Positions 8,187 through 16,774 are shown, numbered from the stretch's first letter. The stretch: 51,284 bases of DNA from Pseudarthrobacter sp. C4D7 (GCF_013359725.1 NZ_JABFMW010000027.1:1-51284); one strand, 5' to 3'. The notes: generated by a model from the sequence alone, not told the origin. Numbers and translations: made by a program.

Positions 8187-10223
8187 ATGACGAACAAAAC
8201 TGTGCAAGACCTGATTGCCCGTTCCAACCGCCTGGGCGCGGACAAACGGAACACCAACTTCGCTGGCGGCAATACCTCAGCCAAGGGCACCGAAAAGGAC
8301 CCGGTGACCGGTGAGGATGTCGAGCTCCTCTGGGTGAAAGGCTCCGGTGGCGACCTTGGCACCCTGAAGGCCCAAAACCTGGCGGTGCTGCGCCTGGACC
8401 GGCTGAACGCACTGAAGAACGTTTACCCCGGCGTCGAGCGTGAGGACGAGATGGTGGCCGCGTTCGATTACTGCCTGCACGGCAAGGGCGGGGCGGCGCC
8501 GTCGATCGACACCGCCATGCACGGGCTGGTGGACGCCGCGCACGTGGACCACCTGCACCCGGACTCCGGCATCGCCATTGCGACGGCGGTGGACGGCGAA
8601 GCGCTCACCACCAAGATTTTCGGTGACAAGGTGGTGTGGGTTCCCTGGCGCCGCCCCGGTTTCCAGCTGGGCCTGGACATCGCAGCGATCAAGGACGCCA
8701 ACCCGCAGGCCGTCGGCACCATCCTGGGCGGCCACGGCATCACCGCCTGGGGCGCCACCAGCGAAGAAGCAGAGCAGAACTCGCTGTGGATTATCGACCA
8801 GGCCGAAAAGTACATCAAGGACAACGGCAAGGCCGAGCCCTTCGGCGACAAGCTCCCCGGCTATGGGGCGCTCCCCGAGGCCGAGCGCCGTGCCAAGGCA
8901 GCCGCCCTGGCACCCGTGATCCGAGGCCTGGCCTCCACGGACAAGCCGCAACTGGGGCACTTCAGCGATGACGCCGTCGTCCTGGACTTCCTCGAATCAG
9001 CCGAACACCCGCGCCTGGGTGCCCTGGGGACCTCCTGCCCGGACCACTTCCTGCGCACCAAGGTCAAACCGCTCATCCTTGACCTGCCCGCCGACGCCTC
9101 CATCGAGGACTCGATGGCGCGGCTGCAGGAACTGCACGCGGACTACCGCGAGGACTACCAGGCCTACTACGACAGGCACAAGGACGCGGACAGCCCCGCC
9201 CTGCGCGGCGCAGACCCGGCCATCGTCCTGGTTCCCGGCGTGGGCATGTTCTCCTTCGGCGCCAACAAGCAGACCGCCCGGGTAGCCGGTGAGTTCTACC
9301 TCAACGCCATCAACGTGATGCGCGGCGCCGAGGCTATCTCCACCTACGCCCCCATCGAGGAATCCGAGAAGTTCCGCATCGAGTACTGGGCGCTGGAAGA
9401 AGCCAAGCTAGCCCGGATGCCCAAGCCCAAGTCCCACGCCACCCGCATCGCGCTGGTGACCGGCGCGGCATCCGGCATCGGCAAGGCCATCGCAACGCGG
9501 TTGGCGTCCGACGGCGCGTGCGTTGTCATTGCCGACCTGAATCTTGAGAACGCACAAAAGGTCGCCGAGGAACTGGGCGGTGCCGACGTCGCCATCGGCG
9601 TCCAGGCCGACGTCACCGACGAAGCGCAGGTCGCCGCCGCGATCGACGCCGCTGTCCTGGCGTTCGGCGGCGTGGACCTGGTGGTCAACAACGCCGGCCT
9701 GTCCATTTCCAAGCCGCTGCTGGAAACCACCGAGAAGGACTGGGACCTGCAGCACAACGTGATGGCCAAGGGCTCGTTCCTGGTGGCCAAGGCCGCCGCG
9801 AAGGTCATGATCGCCCAGGGCATGGGCGGGGACATCATCTACATCTCGTCCAAGAATTCCGTGTTCGCCGGCCCCAACAACATTGCCTATTCCGCCACCA
9901 AAGCCGACCAGGCCCACCAAGTTCGGCTCCTCGCCGCGGAACTGGGCGAGCACGGCATCCGCGTCAACGGGATCAACCCCGACGGCGTGGTCCGCGGCTC
10001 CGGGATCTTCGCCGGCGGCTGGGGCGCCAAGCGCGCAGCGGTCTACGGCGTGGACGAGGAGAAACTGGGGGAGTACTACGCCCAGCGCACCCTGCTCAAG
10101 CGCGAAGTCCTGCCCGAACACGTGGCCAACGCCGCAGCCGTCCTCACCAGCAACGAACTGTCCCACACCACCGGCCTGCACATTCCCGTGGACGCCGGTG
10201 TGGCGGCGGCCTTCCTGCGGTGA
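8187..10223 (+). CDS. Bifunctional rhamnulose-1-phosphate aldolase / lactaldehyde dehydrogenase-type SDR fusion
   Basis: The 678-residue protein has two domains. The N-terminal part (about 1-400) is a class II aldolase, with GGNTSAKG near the start and the metal histidines in HVDHLHPD. It would cleave rhamnulose-1-phosphate. The C-terminal part (about 415-678) is a short-chain dehydrogenase with the nucleotide motif TGAASGIG, NNAG, and the catalytic YSATK, which would act on lactaldehyde. Such RhaDE fusions are known in Actinobacteria and Bacillus. A GTG directly upstream at 8184 is an alternative start. It overlaps rhaB by four bases. Confidence 0.92.
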   Translation: MTNKTVQDLIARSNRLGADKRNTNFAGGNTSAKGTEKDPVTGEDVELLWVKGSGGDLGTLKAQNLAVLRLDRLNALKNVYPGVEREDEMVAAFDYCLHGKGGAAPSIDTAMHGLVDAAHVDHLHPDSGIAIATAVDGEALTTKIFGDKVVWVPWRRPGFQLGLDIAAIKDANPQAVGTILGGHGITAWGATSEEAEQNSLWIIDQAEKYIKDNGKAEPFGDKLPGYGALPEAERRAKAAALAPVIRGLASTDKPQLGHFSDDAVVLDFLESAEHPRLGALGTSCPDHFLRTKVKPLILDLPADASIEDSMARLQELHADYREDYQAYYDRHKDADSPALRGADPAIVLVPGVGMFSFGANKQTARVAGEFYLNAINVMRGAEAISTYAPIEESEKFRIEYWALEEAKLARMPKPKSHATRIALVTGAASGIGKAIATRLASDGACVVIADLNLENAQKVAEELGGADVAIGVQADVTDEAQVAAAIDAAVLAFGGVDLVVNNAGLSISKPLLETTEKDWDLQHNVMAKGSFLVAKAAAKVMIAQGMGGDIIYISSKNSVFAGPNNIAYSATKADQAHQVRLLAAELGEHGIRVNGINPDGVVRGSGIFAGGWGAKRAAVYGVDEEKLGEYYAQRTLLKREVLPEHVANAAAVLTSNELSHTTGLHIPVDAGVAAAFLR

Positions 10224-11698
10224 GCACGGCGGCAGGGGCAGCCAACGCGCAGCCTTCCTCCAGCGTGTTTGCCGCCGTGGACATCGGTGCCTCGTCCGGC
10301 CGCGTGATCCTGGGACGCGTCTCCCCGGCAGGCGTGGCCCTGGAGACCGTCCACCGTTTCCCCAACGGCGTGGTGGAGCGCGACGGCGGCCTCCGCTGGG
10401 ACTTCGATGCACTGTTCGCGGAGGTGCTTGCGGGACTCCGGGCGGCCGCCGCGGTGGCGGCAGCCCAGGGGGAGACGATTGCCGGCATCGGGATCGACAC
10501 GTGGGCCGTGGACTACGGCCTGGTCAACAAGGCCGGTGAACTGGTGGCCCAGCCGTACAGCTACCGTGACGACCGCAGCCGGGCTGCCGTCGCACCCGTC
10601 CACGCCAGGCTGGACCCGGAGCGGCTGTACCAAACCACGGGACTGCAATTCCTGCAGTTCAACACCATCTACCAGCTCGCCACCGAGAAGGACCTGGACG
10701 GGCTGCAGGCACTGCTCATCCCGGACCTGATCGCCTTCATGCTCACCGGGGTGCGCCGCACCGAGGCCACCAACGCCTCCACCACGGGCCTGTTTGACGC
10801 GGTAGCGGGGGAGTGGGCCACCGAATTCCTTGCTGCCCTGGGACTGCGGAAGGATCTGTTCCCGCCACTGGTCCAGCCCGGCGAAACGGTAGGTACACTC
10901 CTGCCGGAGATCGCCGCCGCCGTGGACCTGCCCGGGGACACGAAAGTGGTGGCGGTCGGCTCACACGACACTGCTTCCGCCGTTGCCGCGGTCCCCGCTG
11001 GGGAGGAGGACTTTGCCTATATCTCCTCCGGGACCTGGTCCCTGGTGGGGCTGGAACTGAAGCACCCGGTCCTCACCGAGGCCAGCCGCGAAGCCAACTT
11101 CACGAATGAACGCGGCGTGGACGGCACCGTCCGCTACCTGCGCAACGTGGGCGGGCTGTGGCTGCTGAGTGAATGCCAGCGCGCCTGGGCCGGCGAGGGT
11201 TTCCGGCCGGACCTTGACGCACTGCTTGCAGCCGCAGCCGCCCTCCCGGCAGGGCCGCAGATCAATGCCGATGACCCGTACTTCATCGCTCCGGACGACA
11301 TGCCCGAACGCATCCGTGCGGCGGTCCGGCGCACCGGCGACGTCCTGCCCAACGATCCCGCCGCCATCACGCGCTGCATCATGGACAGCCTGGCGGCCGG
11401 CTATGCCAGGACCATTACCGCTGCCGAACGCCTCGCCGGCCGCACCGTTGACGTGGTCCACGTGGTAGGCGGCGGCTCCCAAAACGCCCTGCTCTGCCAA
11501 CTCACCGCCGACGCCACCGGACGCCCCGTCGTCGCAGGACCCGTCGAAGCCACCGCGCTGGGCAACATCATGGTCCAGGCCCGTGCCGCAGGAGCGGCCG
11601 CCGGCGGGCTGGCGCACCTGCGCGGCATCATTGCCGCCGGGACAACCCTGCGCCGCTTCGAACCACTCATCAGCGTGCGCCAGGGATCCATGCAGTAG
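10220..11698 (+). CDS. rhaB: Rhamnulokinase
   Basis: This 492-residue FGGY-family kinase phosphorylates L-rhamnulose at C1. Seen in the sequence are the N-terminal phosphate-binding segment AAVDIGASSGRVILG, the GIGIDTWAVDYGLV segment, and the C-terminal signature VVHVVGGGSQNALLCQLTAD. The GTG start overlaps the aldolase stop as GTGA, which couples translation of the two genes. It completes the four-step conversion of rhamnose to dihydroxyacetone phosphate and lactaldehyde products. Confidence 0.93.
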   Translation: MSTAAGAANAQPSSSVFAAVDIGASSGRVILGRVSPAGVALETVHRFPNGVVERDGGLRWDFDALFAEVLAGLRAAAAVAAAQGETIAGIGIDTWAVDYGLVNKAGELVAQPYSYRDDRSRAAVAPVHARLDPERLYQTTGLQFLQFNTIYQLATEKDLDGLQALLIPDLIAFMLTGVRRTEATNASTTGLFDAVAGEWATEFLAALGLRKDLFPPLVQPGETVGTLLPEIAAAVDLPGDTKVVAVGSHDTASAVAAVPAGEEDFAYISSGTWSLVGLELKHPVLTEASREANFTNERGVDGTVRYLRNVGGLWLLSECQRAWAGEGFRPDLDALLAAAAALPAGPQINADDPYFIAPDDMPERIRAAVRRTGDVLPNDPAAITRCIMDSLAAGYARTITAAERLAGRTVDVVHVVGGGSQNALLCQLTADATGRPVVAGPVEATALGNIMVQARAAGAAAGGLAHLRGIIAAGTTLRRFEPLISVRQGSMQ

Positions 11699-11755
11699 AA
11701 ATAGAAGATCTCCACCGCGAGGCCGCCGCACAACAGAAAAAAGAACAGGACAACG

Positions 11756-12775
11756 ATGCCCCTCTTCGACCTGCCCCTGGCCGGGCTCCGCACCTACGCC
11801 TCCGACGTCACGCCGCCCCGGGACCTGGCGGCCTTCTGGGACGCCACCCTCGACGAAGCCCGGGCTTTCCCGCTCAACGCGTCATTCGAACAGGTGGAAA
11901 ACTACCTCACGGTGATTGATACCTTCGACGTCACCTTCTCCGGGTTCGGCGGCGCCCCCGTCAAAGGCTGGCTGCACCTGCCCGCCCACCGGGAGGCAGG
12001 CGCCCGGCTTCCCGTGGTGGTGAACTACATCGGCTATTCCGGCGGCCGCGGCCTGGCCAACCAGGACACACGCTGGGCGCAGGCCGGTTACGCCCACTTC
12101 ATCATGGACACCCGCGGCCAGGGGTACGGGGGCCTGGTGGGCGATACCCCGGACCCCCATCCCTCCGCCGGGGACGTAGCGCACGCCGGCCTCATGACCA
12201 GGGGCATCTCCAGCCGGGAGGACTACTACTTCCGCCGCGTCTACGTGGATGCCTTCCGCGCGGTGGAGGCCGCCCAGGCCCATCCCGCCGTCGACCCGGC
12301 CAAAGTGGTGCTGGCCGGTGTCAGCCAGGGCGGCGGCCTGGTGGTGGCCACTGCCGGGCTCACCGCGGGACGGCTCGACGGCGTCATCGCCGCGCTGCCC
12401 GATGTTCCCTTCCTGCAGGACTTCCCCCGCGCGATCGACATCACCCCGCGCGGGCCGTACCCGGAGATTGCGCAGTTCCTGGCCCGCCACCGGGACCGCT
12501 ACGACGCCGCGCTGGAGGTCCTCAACTATTTCGACGGCGTCAACCTGGCCCGGTGGGCCACCGTTCCGGCACTCTACTCGGCTGCGCAGATGGACGACAT
12601 CTGCCCGCCATCCACGGTTTTTGCCAGCTACAACGCCTATGGCTCCGGCACGGACCCGGCATCGGCCACGGAAGCCGTAAAGGACATCGAGGTCTACCGC
12701 TTCAACAACCACGAGGGCGGCCAGGAGCACCACTGGATCAAGCAGCTGCAGTTCCTGCGCAAGCTTCTGGGGTAG
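11756..12775 (+). CDS. Acetylxylan esterase / cephalosporin-C deacetylase family (CE7)
   Basis: The 339-residue alpha/beta hydrolase matches carbohydrate esterase family 7. The catalytic Ser190 lies in GVSQGG, the acid in MDDICPPS, and the histidine in the EGGQEHH region near the C-terminus. The conserved RGQG element is present as DTRGQGYGG. CE7 enzymes deacetylate short oligosaccharides inside the cell and no signal peptide is seen. It ends the rhamnose operon, so it probably removes acetyl groups from imported pectic oligosaccharides. Confidence 0.9.
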   Translation: MPLFDLPLAGLRTYASDVTPPRDLAAFWDATLDEARAFPLNASFEQVENYLTVIDTFDVTFSGFGGAPVKGWLHLPAHREAGARLPVVVNYIGYSGGRGLANQDTRWAQAGYAHFIMDTRGQGYGGLVGDTPDPHPSAGDVAHAGLMTRGISSREDYYFRRVYVDAFRAVEAAQAHPAVDPAKVVLAGVSQGGGLVVATAGLTAGRLDGVIAALPDVPFLQDFPRAIDITPRGPYPEIAQFLARHRDRYDAALEVLNYFDGVNLARWATVPALYSAAQMDDICPPSTVFASYNAYGSGTDPASATEAVKDIEVYRFNNHEGGQEHHWIKQLQFLRKLLG

Positions 12776-12782
12776 GCCGGGA

Positions 12783-12816
12783 CGGGTCCGGGACAGAATG
12801 TGACGGACCCGATTTT
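12783..12816 (+). terminator. Rho-independent terminator after the rhamnose operon
   Basis: The arms CGGGTCCG (12783-12790) and CGGACCCG (12804-12811) form a perfect 8-base stem with a 13-base loop, followed by ATTTT. It lies 8 bases after the CE7 stop codon and just before the DAHP synthase leader promoter. Confidence 0.7.
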
Positions 12817-12843
12817 GCGGCCGCGCTGCGCCGGGCTTAGGGT
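12814..12843 (+). promoter_or_regulatory. Promoter for the leaderless aro leader peptide
   Basis: TTTGCG (12814-12819) and TAGGGT (12838-12843) are spaced by 18 bases. The -10 box ends seven bases before the ATG at 12851, the geometry of actinobacterial leaderless transcripts, so transcription and translation of the leader peptide should start at the same base. Confidence 0.6.
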
Positions 12844-12850
12844 CTCTCCC

Positions 12851-12910
12851 ATGACTAACCGTTGGTATGCGTATTTTTCGTTGGCTCTGGAGGGGCCCGC
12901 GTCTAACTGA
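12851..12910 (+). CDS. Aromatic amino-acid-rich leader peptide upstream of DAHP synthase
   Basis: This short frame encodes MTNRWYAYFSLALEGPASN. Residues 5-9, Trp-Tyr-Ala-Tyr-Phe, include codons for all three aromatic amino acids, the end products of the pathway whose first enzyme is encoded next. No ribosome site precedes the ATG, which fits leaderless translation. The sensing codons lie immediately 5' of the first strand of the downstream stem, where a stalled ribosome would disrupt it. A role as attenuation leader peptide is strongly suggested but inferred. Confidence 0.8.
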   Translation: MTNRWYAYFSLALEGPASN

Positions 12911-12962
12911 CACGCATCCAGCTTCCTTCAGAGCCAACAGGGCAGAGAACATTCTCTGCCCT
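12880..12962 (+). promoter_or_regulatory. Attenuator-like tandem hairpins upstream of DAHP synthase
   Basis: Stem 1 pairs 12880-12895 with 12923-12938 (ten Watson-Crick pairs from GTTGGCTCTG with CAGAGCCAAC, then G-U extended). Its 5' strand lies inside the leader peptide just after the aromatic codons. Stem 2 pairs AGGGCAGAGA (12939-12948) with TCTCTGCCCT (12953-12962) and abuts stem 1. No long T run follows stem 2, so it may be a factor-assisted or U-poor terminator. Ribosome stalling at Trp, Tyr or Phe codons would block stem 1. The exact alternative pairing is unresolved. Confidence 0.65.
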
Positions 12963-13026
12963 TCGCCGTTTCTCCGGCGGGTTCTGAAATCCGGGCCCGC
13001 TTCCCATCTGGAACAGGACCCCGAAC

Positions 13027-14142
13027 ATGAGCACCGCAACAGCACCCGCCAGCGCCACAGCTTCCACGTCCAACCTGCGCGTCAGCGAATTCACGCCGCT
13101 GCCCACCCCGTCGGAGCTCCTGGCCGACCTGCCGCTGGGCACCCGGGAAGCCGCCGTCGTCGAGCGCGGACGCGACGAAGTCCGCGCCATCATGGACGGT
13201 GTGGATGACCGCCTGCTGGTGATCGTGGGCCCATGCTCCATCCACGACCCCAAGGCCGGCCTCGAATACGCCCGCCGGCTGGTCAGCCAGGCCGAGAAGC
13301 ACAAGGAAGACCTGCTGATCGTCATGCGGACCTACTTCGAAAAGCCGCGCACCACGGTGGGCTGGAAAGGCCTGATCAACGATCCGCGGCTGGACGGCAG
13401 CCACGACATGGCGACCGGCCTCCGCGCCGCCCGGCAGTTCCTGCAGCAGGTCACGGCGCTGGGGCTGCCCACCGCCACCGAATTCCTGGAACCGATCAGC
13501 CCCCAGTACATGGCGGACCTGGTCTCCTGGGGCGCCATTGGTGCACGCACCACGGAAAGCCAGATCCACCGGCAGCTCGCCTCCGGGCTTTCCATGCCCA
13601 TCGGCTTCAAGAACGGGACCGACGGCGGCCTGCAGGTTGCCATCGACGCCTGCGGTGCCGCGGCGGCAGCCCAGGCCTTCCTGGGGATCGACGGCGAAGG
13701 CAGGGCCGCGCTGGTGGCAACGTCAGGCAACCCGGACACGCACGTCATCCTCCGTGGCGGCCGTAAAGGCCCCAACTACTCAGCGGCGGACGTGGAACGC
13801 GCCTCCACCGAACTGGCGGGCAAGGGGCTGAACCCCCGCCTGATCGTCGACGCCAGCCATGCCAACAGTGGCAAGAGCCACCACCGGCAGGCGGAAGTGA
13901 CCCTGGAGATCGGTGCCCAGCTTGAGGACGGGGGAGCGGCCGCCCGGGCCGTGGCCGGGGTGATGCTGGAGAGTTTCCTGGTGGGCGGCGCCCAGAACCT
14001 TGACGTTGCCGACCACGCGGCGGGCCGGGCTGACCTGGTGTACGGCCAGAGCGTCACGGACGCCTGCATGGACTGGGACGTATCCGCGTCCGTCCTGGAG
14101 CAGCTGGCAGCCTCTGCCCGGAAGCGGCGGCAGTCCAATTAG
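13027..14142 (+). CDS. 3-deoxy-7-phosphoheptulonate (DAHP) synthase, class I AroF/G/H type
   Basis: The 371-residue cytoplasmic enzyme condenses phosphoenolpyruvate and erythrose-4-phosphate, the first step of the shikimate pathway. Typical class I motifs are LLVIVGPCSIHDPKAGLEYA, VMRTYFEKPRTTVGWKGLIND, IGFKNGTDG, and LIVDASHANSGK. The length is slightly above the E. coli isozymes because of a low-complexity N-terminus. Expression is probably controlled by the leader peptide and hairpins between 12851 and 12962. Which aromatic acid inhibits the enzyme cannot be read from the sequence. Confidence 0.94.
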   Translation: MSTATAPASATASTSNLRVSEFTPLPTPSELLADLPLGTREAAVVERGRDEVRAIMDGVDDRLLVIVGPCSIHDPKAGLEYARRLVSQAEKHKEDLLIVMRTYFEKPRTTVGWKGLINDPRLDGSHDMATGLRAARQFLQQVTALGLPTATEFLEPISPQYMADLVSWGAIGARTTESQIHRQLASGLSMPIGFKNGTDGGLQVAIDACGAAAAAQAFLGIDGEGRAALVATSGNPDTHVILRGGRKGPNYSAADVERASTELAGKGLNPRLIVDASHANSGKSHHRQAEVTLEIGAQLEDGGAAARAVAGVMLESFLVGGAQNLDVADHAAGRADLVYGQSVTDACMDWDVSASVLEQLAASARKRRQSN

Positions 14143-14289
14143 GGGCGGAAATAGGGGAAACACTACTTTCACATCTGCCACATGAACATCTAGAGTATCT
14201 GTGTAGGGTGGATGGCTCAGCATCGGAACACCGCATTGGCAAGTACCTGGGGTCACTGTGTCCATCCGTCAGCAAAGGAAAATAGGGAA

Positions 14290-14502
14290 ATGTCGGCAGA
14301 ACAGAACTTCTCCAACGCGAAGTTCCTGACCGTGGCTGAAGTAGCCGAGGTCATGCGCGTCTCCAAAATGACTGTCTACCGCCTGGTCCACTCCGGCGAA
14401 ATGCCGGCAGTGCGCTTCGGCCGCTCCTACCGGGTTCCCGAAAACGCCGTTGAACAGTACCTCAAAGGTGCTGTCGTGGACGGCCATACCGAGACCGCCT
14501 GA
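14290..14502 (+). CDS. bldC: BldC-like small helix-turn-helix protein
   Basis: This 70-residue protein is almost entirely a MerR/excisionase-type winged helix: FLTVAEVAEVMRVSKMTVYR, then GEMPAVRFGRSYRVPE. This is the hallmark of BldC, a conserved actinobacterial DNA-binding developmental or stress regulator. The ATG at 14290 gives the usual family length; the frame is open upstream but without a good ribosome site. It lies between the DAHP synthase and bS22 genes and is monocistronic. The function in a non-sporulating host is unknown. Confidence 0.85.
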   Translation: MSAEQNFSNAKFLTVAEVAEVMRVSKMTVYRLVHSGEMPAVRFGRSYRVPENAVEQYLKGAVVDGHTETA

Positions 14503-14653
14503 GGCGGCCTGTCCCGAGCCGCCCCCGATAGGCGGTACCCTGTTAAGGAACGTTTTACGTCATTGTAAGAATCTGTCAGTTGTTCAGTTCGTAGCTTTGT
14601 CCACGAACATTCCCCATCAGGCAGGTACTGCATCTAGTTTGTAAGGAACTTTC

Positions 14654-14752
14654 GTGGGTTCAGTTATCAAGAAGCGTCGCAAGCGTATGGCCAAGAAGAA
14701 GCACCGCAAGCTGCTTCGCAAGACCCGTCACCAGCGCCGCAACAAGAAGTAG
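14654..14752 (+). CDS. Small ribosomal protein bS22 (AURKAIP1/COX24-domain protein)
   Basis: A 32-residue, extremely basic product (MGSVIKKRRKRMAKKKHRKL at its start) closely resembles the mycobacterial bS22 protein of the small ribosomal subunit, which binds near the decoding region. It starts at GTG with an AAGGAA ribosome site at 14643-14648 and is followed by a strong terminator. It is too short for usual ORF calling. Lys and Arg make up more than half of the residues. Confidence 0.9.
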   Translation: MGSVIKKRRKRMAKKKHRKLLRKTRHQRRNKK

Positions 14753-14772
14753 AGATACTTCGCAGAGCGTGG

Positions 14773-14810
14773 AAATACCCGTCGCCTTTCGAGGCGGCGG
14801 GTATTTTTTT
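14773..14810. terminator. Strong bidirectional terminator after bS22
   Basis: Stem 14773-14786 pairs with 14793-14806 (AAATACCC with GGGTATTT outside, GTCGCC with GGCGGC inside), loop TTTCGA, followed by a run of T. On the other strand it starts with a run of A that becomes T, so it can also end the convergent HAD-phosphatase transcript. Confidence 0.9.
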
Positions 14811-14842
14811 GTGCTGCAGCTGCCAGGCGGTTGCCGGGCGGG

Positions 14843-15661
14843 CTATGCGCGGGGGCCGCGAATCCGGGCGAACCCTTTCCAGAGGCCGTAGACGGCACCG
14901 CCAAAGGTTGCTGCCTTGAGGCCCAGGGTGGCGGCCCGGCGGCCGGAGCGGAAATCGTAGACGGGCCAGTTCCGGTCCCGGGCATGGCGCCGCAGCTTGG
15001 CGTCGGGGTTGATGGCCACGGGGTGTCCCACCAAGGACAGCAGCGGAACGTCGTTGTAGGAATCGCTGTAGGCCCAGCAGCGCTTGAGGTCCAGTCCCTC
15101 TTCGTCGGCGATAGCCTGGACAGCCACCGCCTTGGCTGAGCCGTGCAGGATGTCGCCCACCAGCCGGCCGGTGTACATGCCGTCCGATACCTCGCCGACG
15201 GTCCCCAGCGCTCCTGTCAGTCCCAGCCGGGTGGAGATCACGGTGGCTACTTCGATGGGCGTGGCCGTCACCAGCCAGACCCGCCGGCCCACCCGAAGGT
15301 GCTGTTCCGCGAGTGCCTTGGCGCCCGGCCAGATCCTGGACGCGATCATCTCGTCATAGACCTCTTCGCCCAGCGCCTTGATGTCATCAACGCTGATGCC
15401 CACTGCCAGGGTGAGGGCCGAGTCCCGGACGGCGTGGACATCATCCATGTTTTCACCGCGGGCCACGAACTTGAACTGTTTCCAGGCCATGCCAGCCGCC
15501 TGCCTCAGGGTGAACGCTCCCCGCTGGTGCATCTTCCGGGCCACGTGAAAAAGGCTGGCCCCGCGCATCAGGGTATTGTCCACATCGAAAAACGCCGCTT
15601 CGCCTGGCTGCGGCGCAGCAACCGGCCGCGTGACGACGGCGACGTATTTCTCCTCGGGCAT
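14843..15661 (-). CDS. HAD-superfamily IB hydrolase (SerB/PSPase-like phosphatase)
   Basis: The 272-residue protein carries the HAD nucleophile motif FFDVDNTLMRG, motif II LVTATPIEV, and motif IV YSDSYNDVPLL, with a hydrophobic and basic C-terminus. Subclass IB members dephosphorylate small molecules or lipid head groups; the substrate is unknown. A TTG at 15679 is an alternative start, but a TAGACT -10 box lies seven bases upstream of the ATG at 15661, which supports that start on a leaderless mRNA. It is divergent from the glutaredoxin-like gene. Confidence 0.85.
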   Translation of the reverse strand: MPEEKYVAVVTRPVAAPQPGEAAFFDVDNTLMRGASLFHVARKMHQRGAFTLRQAAGMAWKQFKFVARGENMDDVHAVRDSALTLAVGISVDDIKALGEEVYDEMIASRIWPGAKALAEQHLRVGRRVWLVTATPIEVATVISTRLGLTGALGTVGEVSDGMYTGRLVGDILHGSAKAVAVQAIADEEGLDLKRCWAYSDSYNDVPLLSLVGHPVAINPDAKLRRHARDRNWPVYDFRSGRRAATLGLKAATFGGAVYGLWKGFARIRGPRA

Positions 15662-15739
15662 GGACTCGAGTCTAGTCAATCCACCCGCCGGCCGCCGTCG
15701 GCGTCACCCGCACGCCGCGAACGGCGATACCGTTAAGCC

Positions 15740-15994
15740 ATGGCTACCCCCCGCGTCGTCCTGGTCACCAAAGCTGACTGCCACCTTTGCGAAGAGGCGC
15801 GCGACGCCGTCGGCCGGGTCACTGCCTCCCTGGGCCTTACCTGGAGCGAAGAGCTGGTGGACAACCAGCCGGAACTGCGTGAGCGCTATGCCGAAGAAAT
15901 ACCCGTGGTCCTGGTGGACGGCGTGCAGCGCGACTTCTGGAAGATCGACGAAACCCGGCTGGAACGCGTGCTCCAGCGCGCCATGGCCAATTAG
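15740..15994 (+). CDS. Glutaredoxin-like (DUF836) protein
   Basis: This 84-residue thioredoxin-fold protein has a CHLC redox motif at Cys14-Cys17 and the cis-proline segment EEIPVVLVDG. It is a short glutaredoxin-family protein that often lies upstream of rex in Arthrobacter-like genomes. TACCGT lies six bases before the ATG, suggesting a leaderless transcript. The next gene, rex, begins within ten bases of the stop, so the two probably form a redox-related operon. Confidence 0.87.
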   Translation: MATPRVVLVTKADCHLCEEARDAVGRVTASLGLTWSEELVDNQPELRERYAEEIPVVLVDGVQRDFWKIDETRLERVLQRAMAN

Positions 15995-16003
15995 GGGGTG
16001 CGG

Positions 16004-16708
16004 GTGACGTCCTTGGATTCAACATCCCAGCCTGTTCCGGGCCTCCCGGACGCCACGGGCACACCGGCAAAGCAGATTCCGCCTGCTGCGGTGGCCCGGC
16101 TGACAATTTATTTGCGCGCCTTGAACACCCTGCTGTCCGAGGGGGTGGAGCGGGTCTCCTCGGAATCCCTGGCGGAAGCCTCCGGCGTCAGTTCCTCGAC
16201 CTTACGCAAGGACCTCTCCCATGTGGGTTCGTACGGCACCAGGGGTGTTGGGTACGAGGTCCAGTACCTCAGCCGGCACATCGCTGCGGCGCTGGGACTG
16301 ACGCACGACTGGAAAGTGGCCATTGTTGGCGCAGGCAACCTGGGCAAGGCGCTGGCCCGCTACGGCGGCTTTGAATCGCGGGGTTTCGACGTGGTGGCCA
16401 TCTTCGACGCAGACCAGATGGTGGTGGGCAACGAGGTGGGATGGCTGCGGGTCAGCGACGTGGCAGACCTCGAGGCCGTCCTTCACCGCACCGGGGCCAA
16501 CATGGTGGTGCTGGCGCTCCCCGCCGCGGTGGCGCAGGGCATCTGCGACCGCGTGGTGGCGGCGGGTGTGCACAGCGTGCTCAGCTTCGCTCCGGTGATG
16601 CTGCAGGTTCCGGAAGGGGTCAACCTCCGCAAGGTGGACATGGCCACGGAGCTGCAGATCCTGGCCTACCACGCCCAGCGGGCACAGGCGCCGGGGCAGA
16701 CGGCGTAG
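16004..16708 (+). CDS. rex: Redox-sensing transcriptional repressor Rex
   Basis: The 234-residue protein has an N-terminal winged helix (LAEASGVSSSTLRKDLSHVG) and a Rossmann domain (VAIVGAGNLGKALARYGGF) that senses the NADH/NAD+ ratio. It represses respiratory and fermentative genes when NADH is low. The GTG at 16004 is preferred over the GTG at 15998 because AGGGGG at 15993-15998 is correctly spaced for it. No clear Rex operator (TTGTGA-N6-TCACAA) was found in its own upstream region. Confidence 0.92.
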   Translation: MTSLDSTSQPVPGLPDATGTPAKQIPPAAVARLTIYLRALNTLLSEGVERVSSESLAEASGVSSSTLRKDLSHVGSYGTRGVGYEVQYLSRHIAAALGLTHDWKVAIVGAGNLGKALARYGGFESRGFDVVAIFDADQMVVGNEVGWLRVSDVADLEAVLHRTGANMVVLALPAAVAQGICDRVVAAGVHSVLSFAPVMLQVPEGVNLRKVDMATELQILAYHAQRAQAPGQTA

Positions 16709-16725
16709 TTTCACGGTTAAAGGCG

Positions 16726-16756
16726 GCGGCCCGGGATGCTGGACATCCCGGGCCGC
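16726..16756. terminator. GC-rich hairpin between convergent rex and YGQ-protein genes
   Basis: GCGGCCCGGGATG (16726-16738) pairs perfectly with CATCCCGGGCCGC (16744-16756) over 13 bases with a 5-base loop. There is no T tract on the plus strand, as is usual for actinobacterial hairpin terminators. Its position between two convergent stops supports a bidirectional role. Confidence 0.75.
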
Positions 16757-16774
16757 TGCTGCGTGGTGTGGGGT

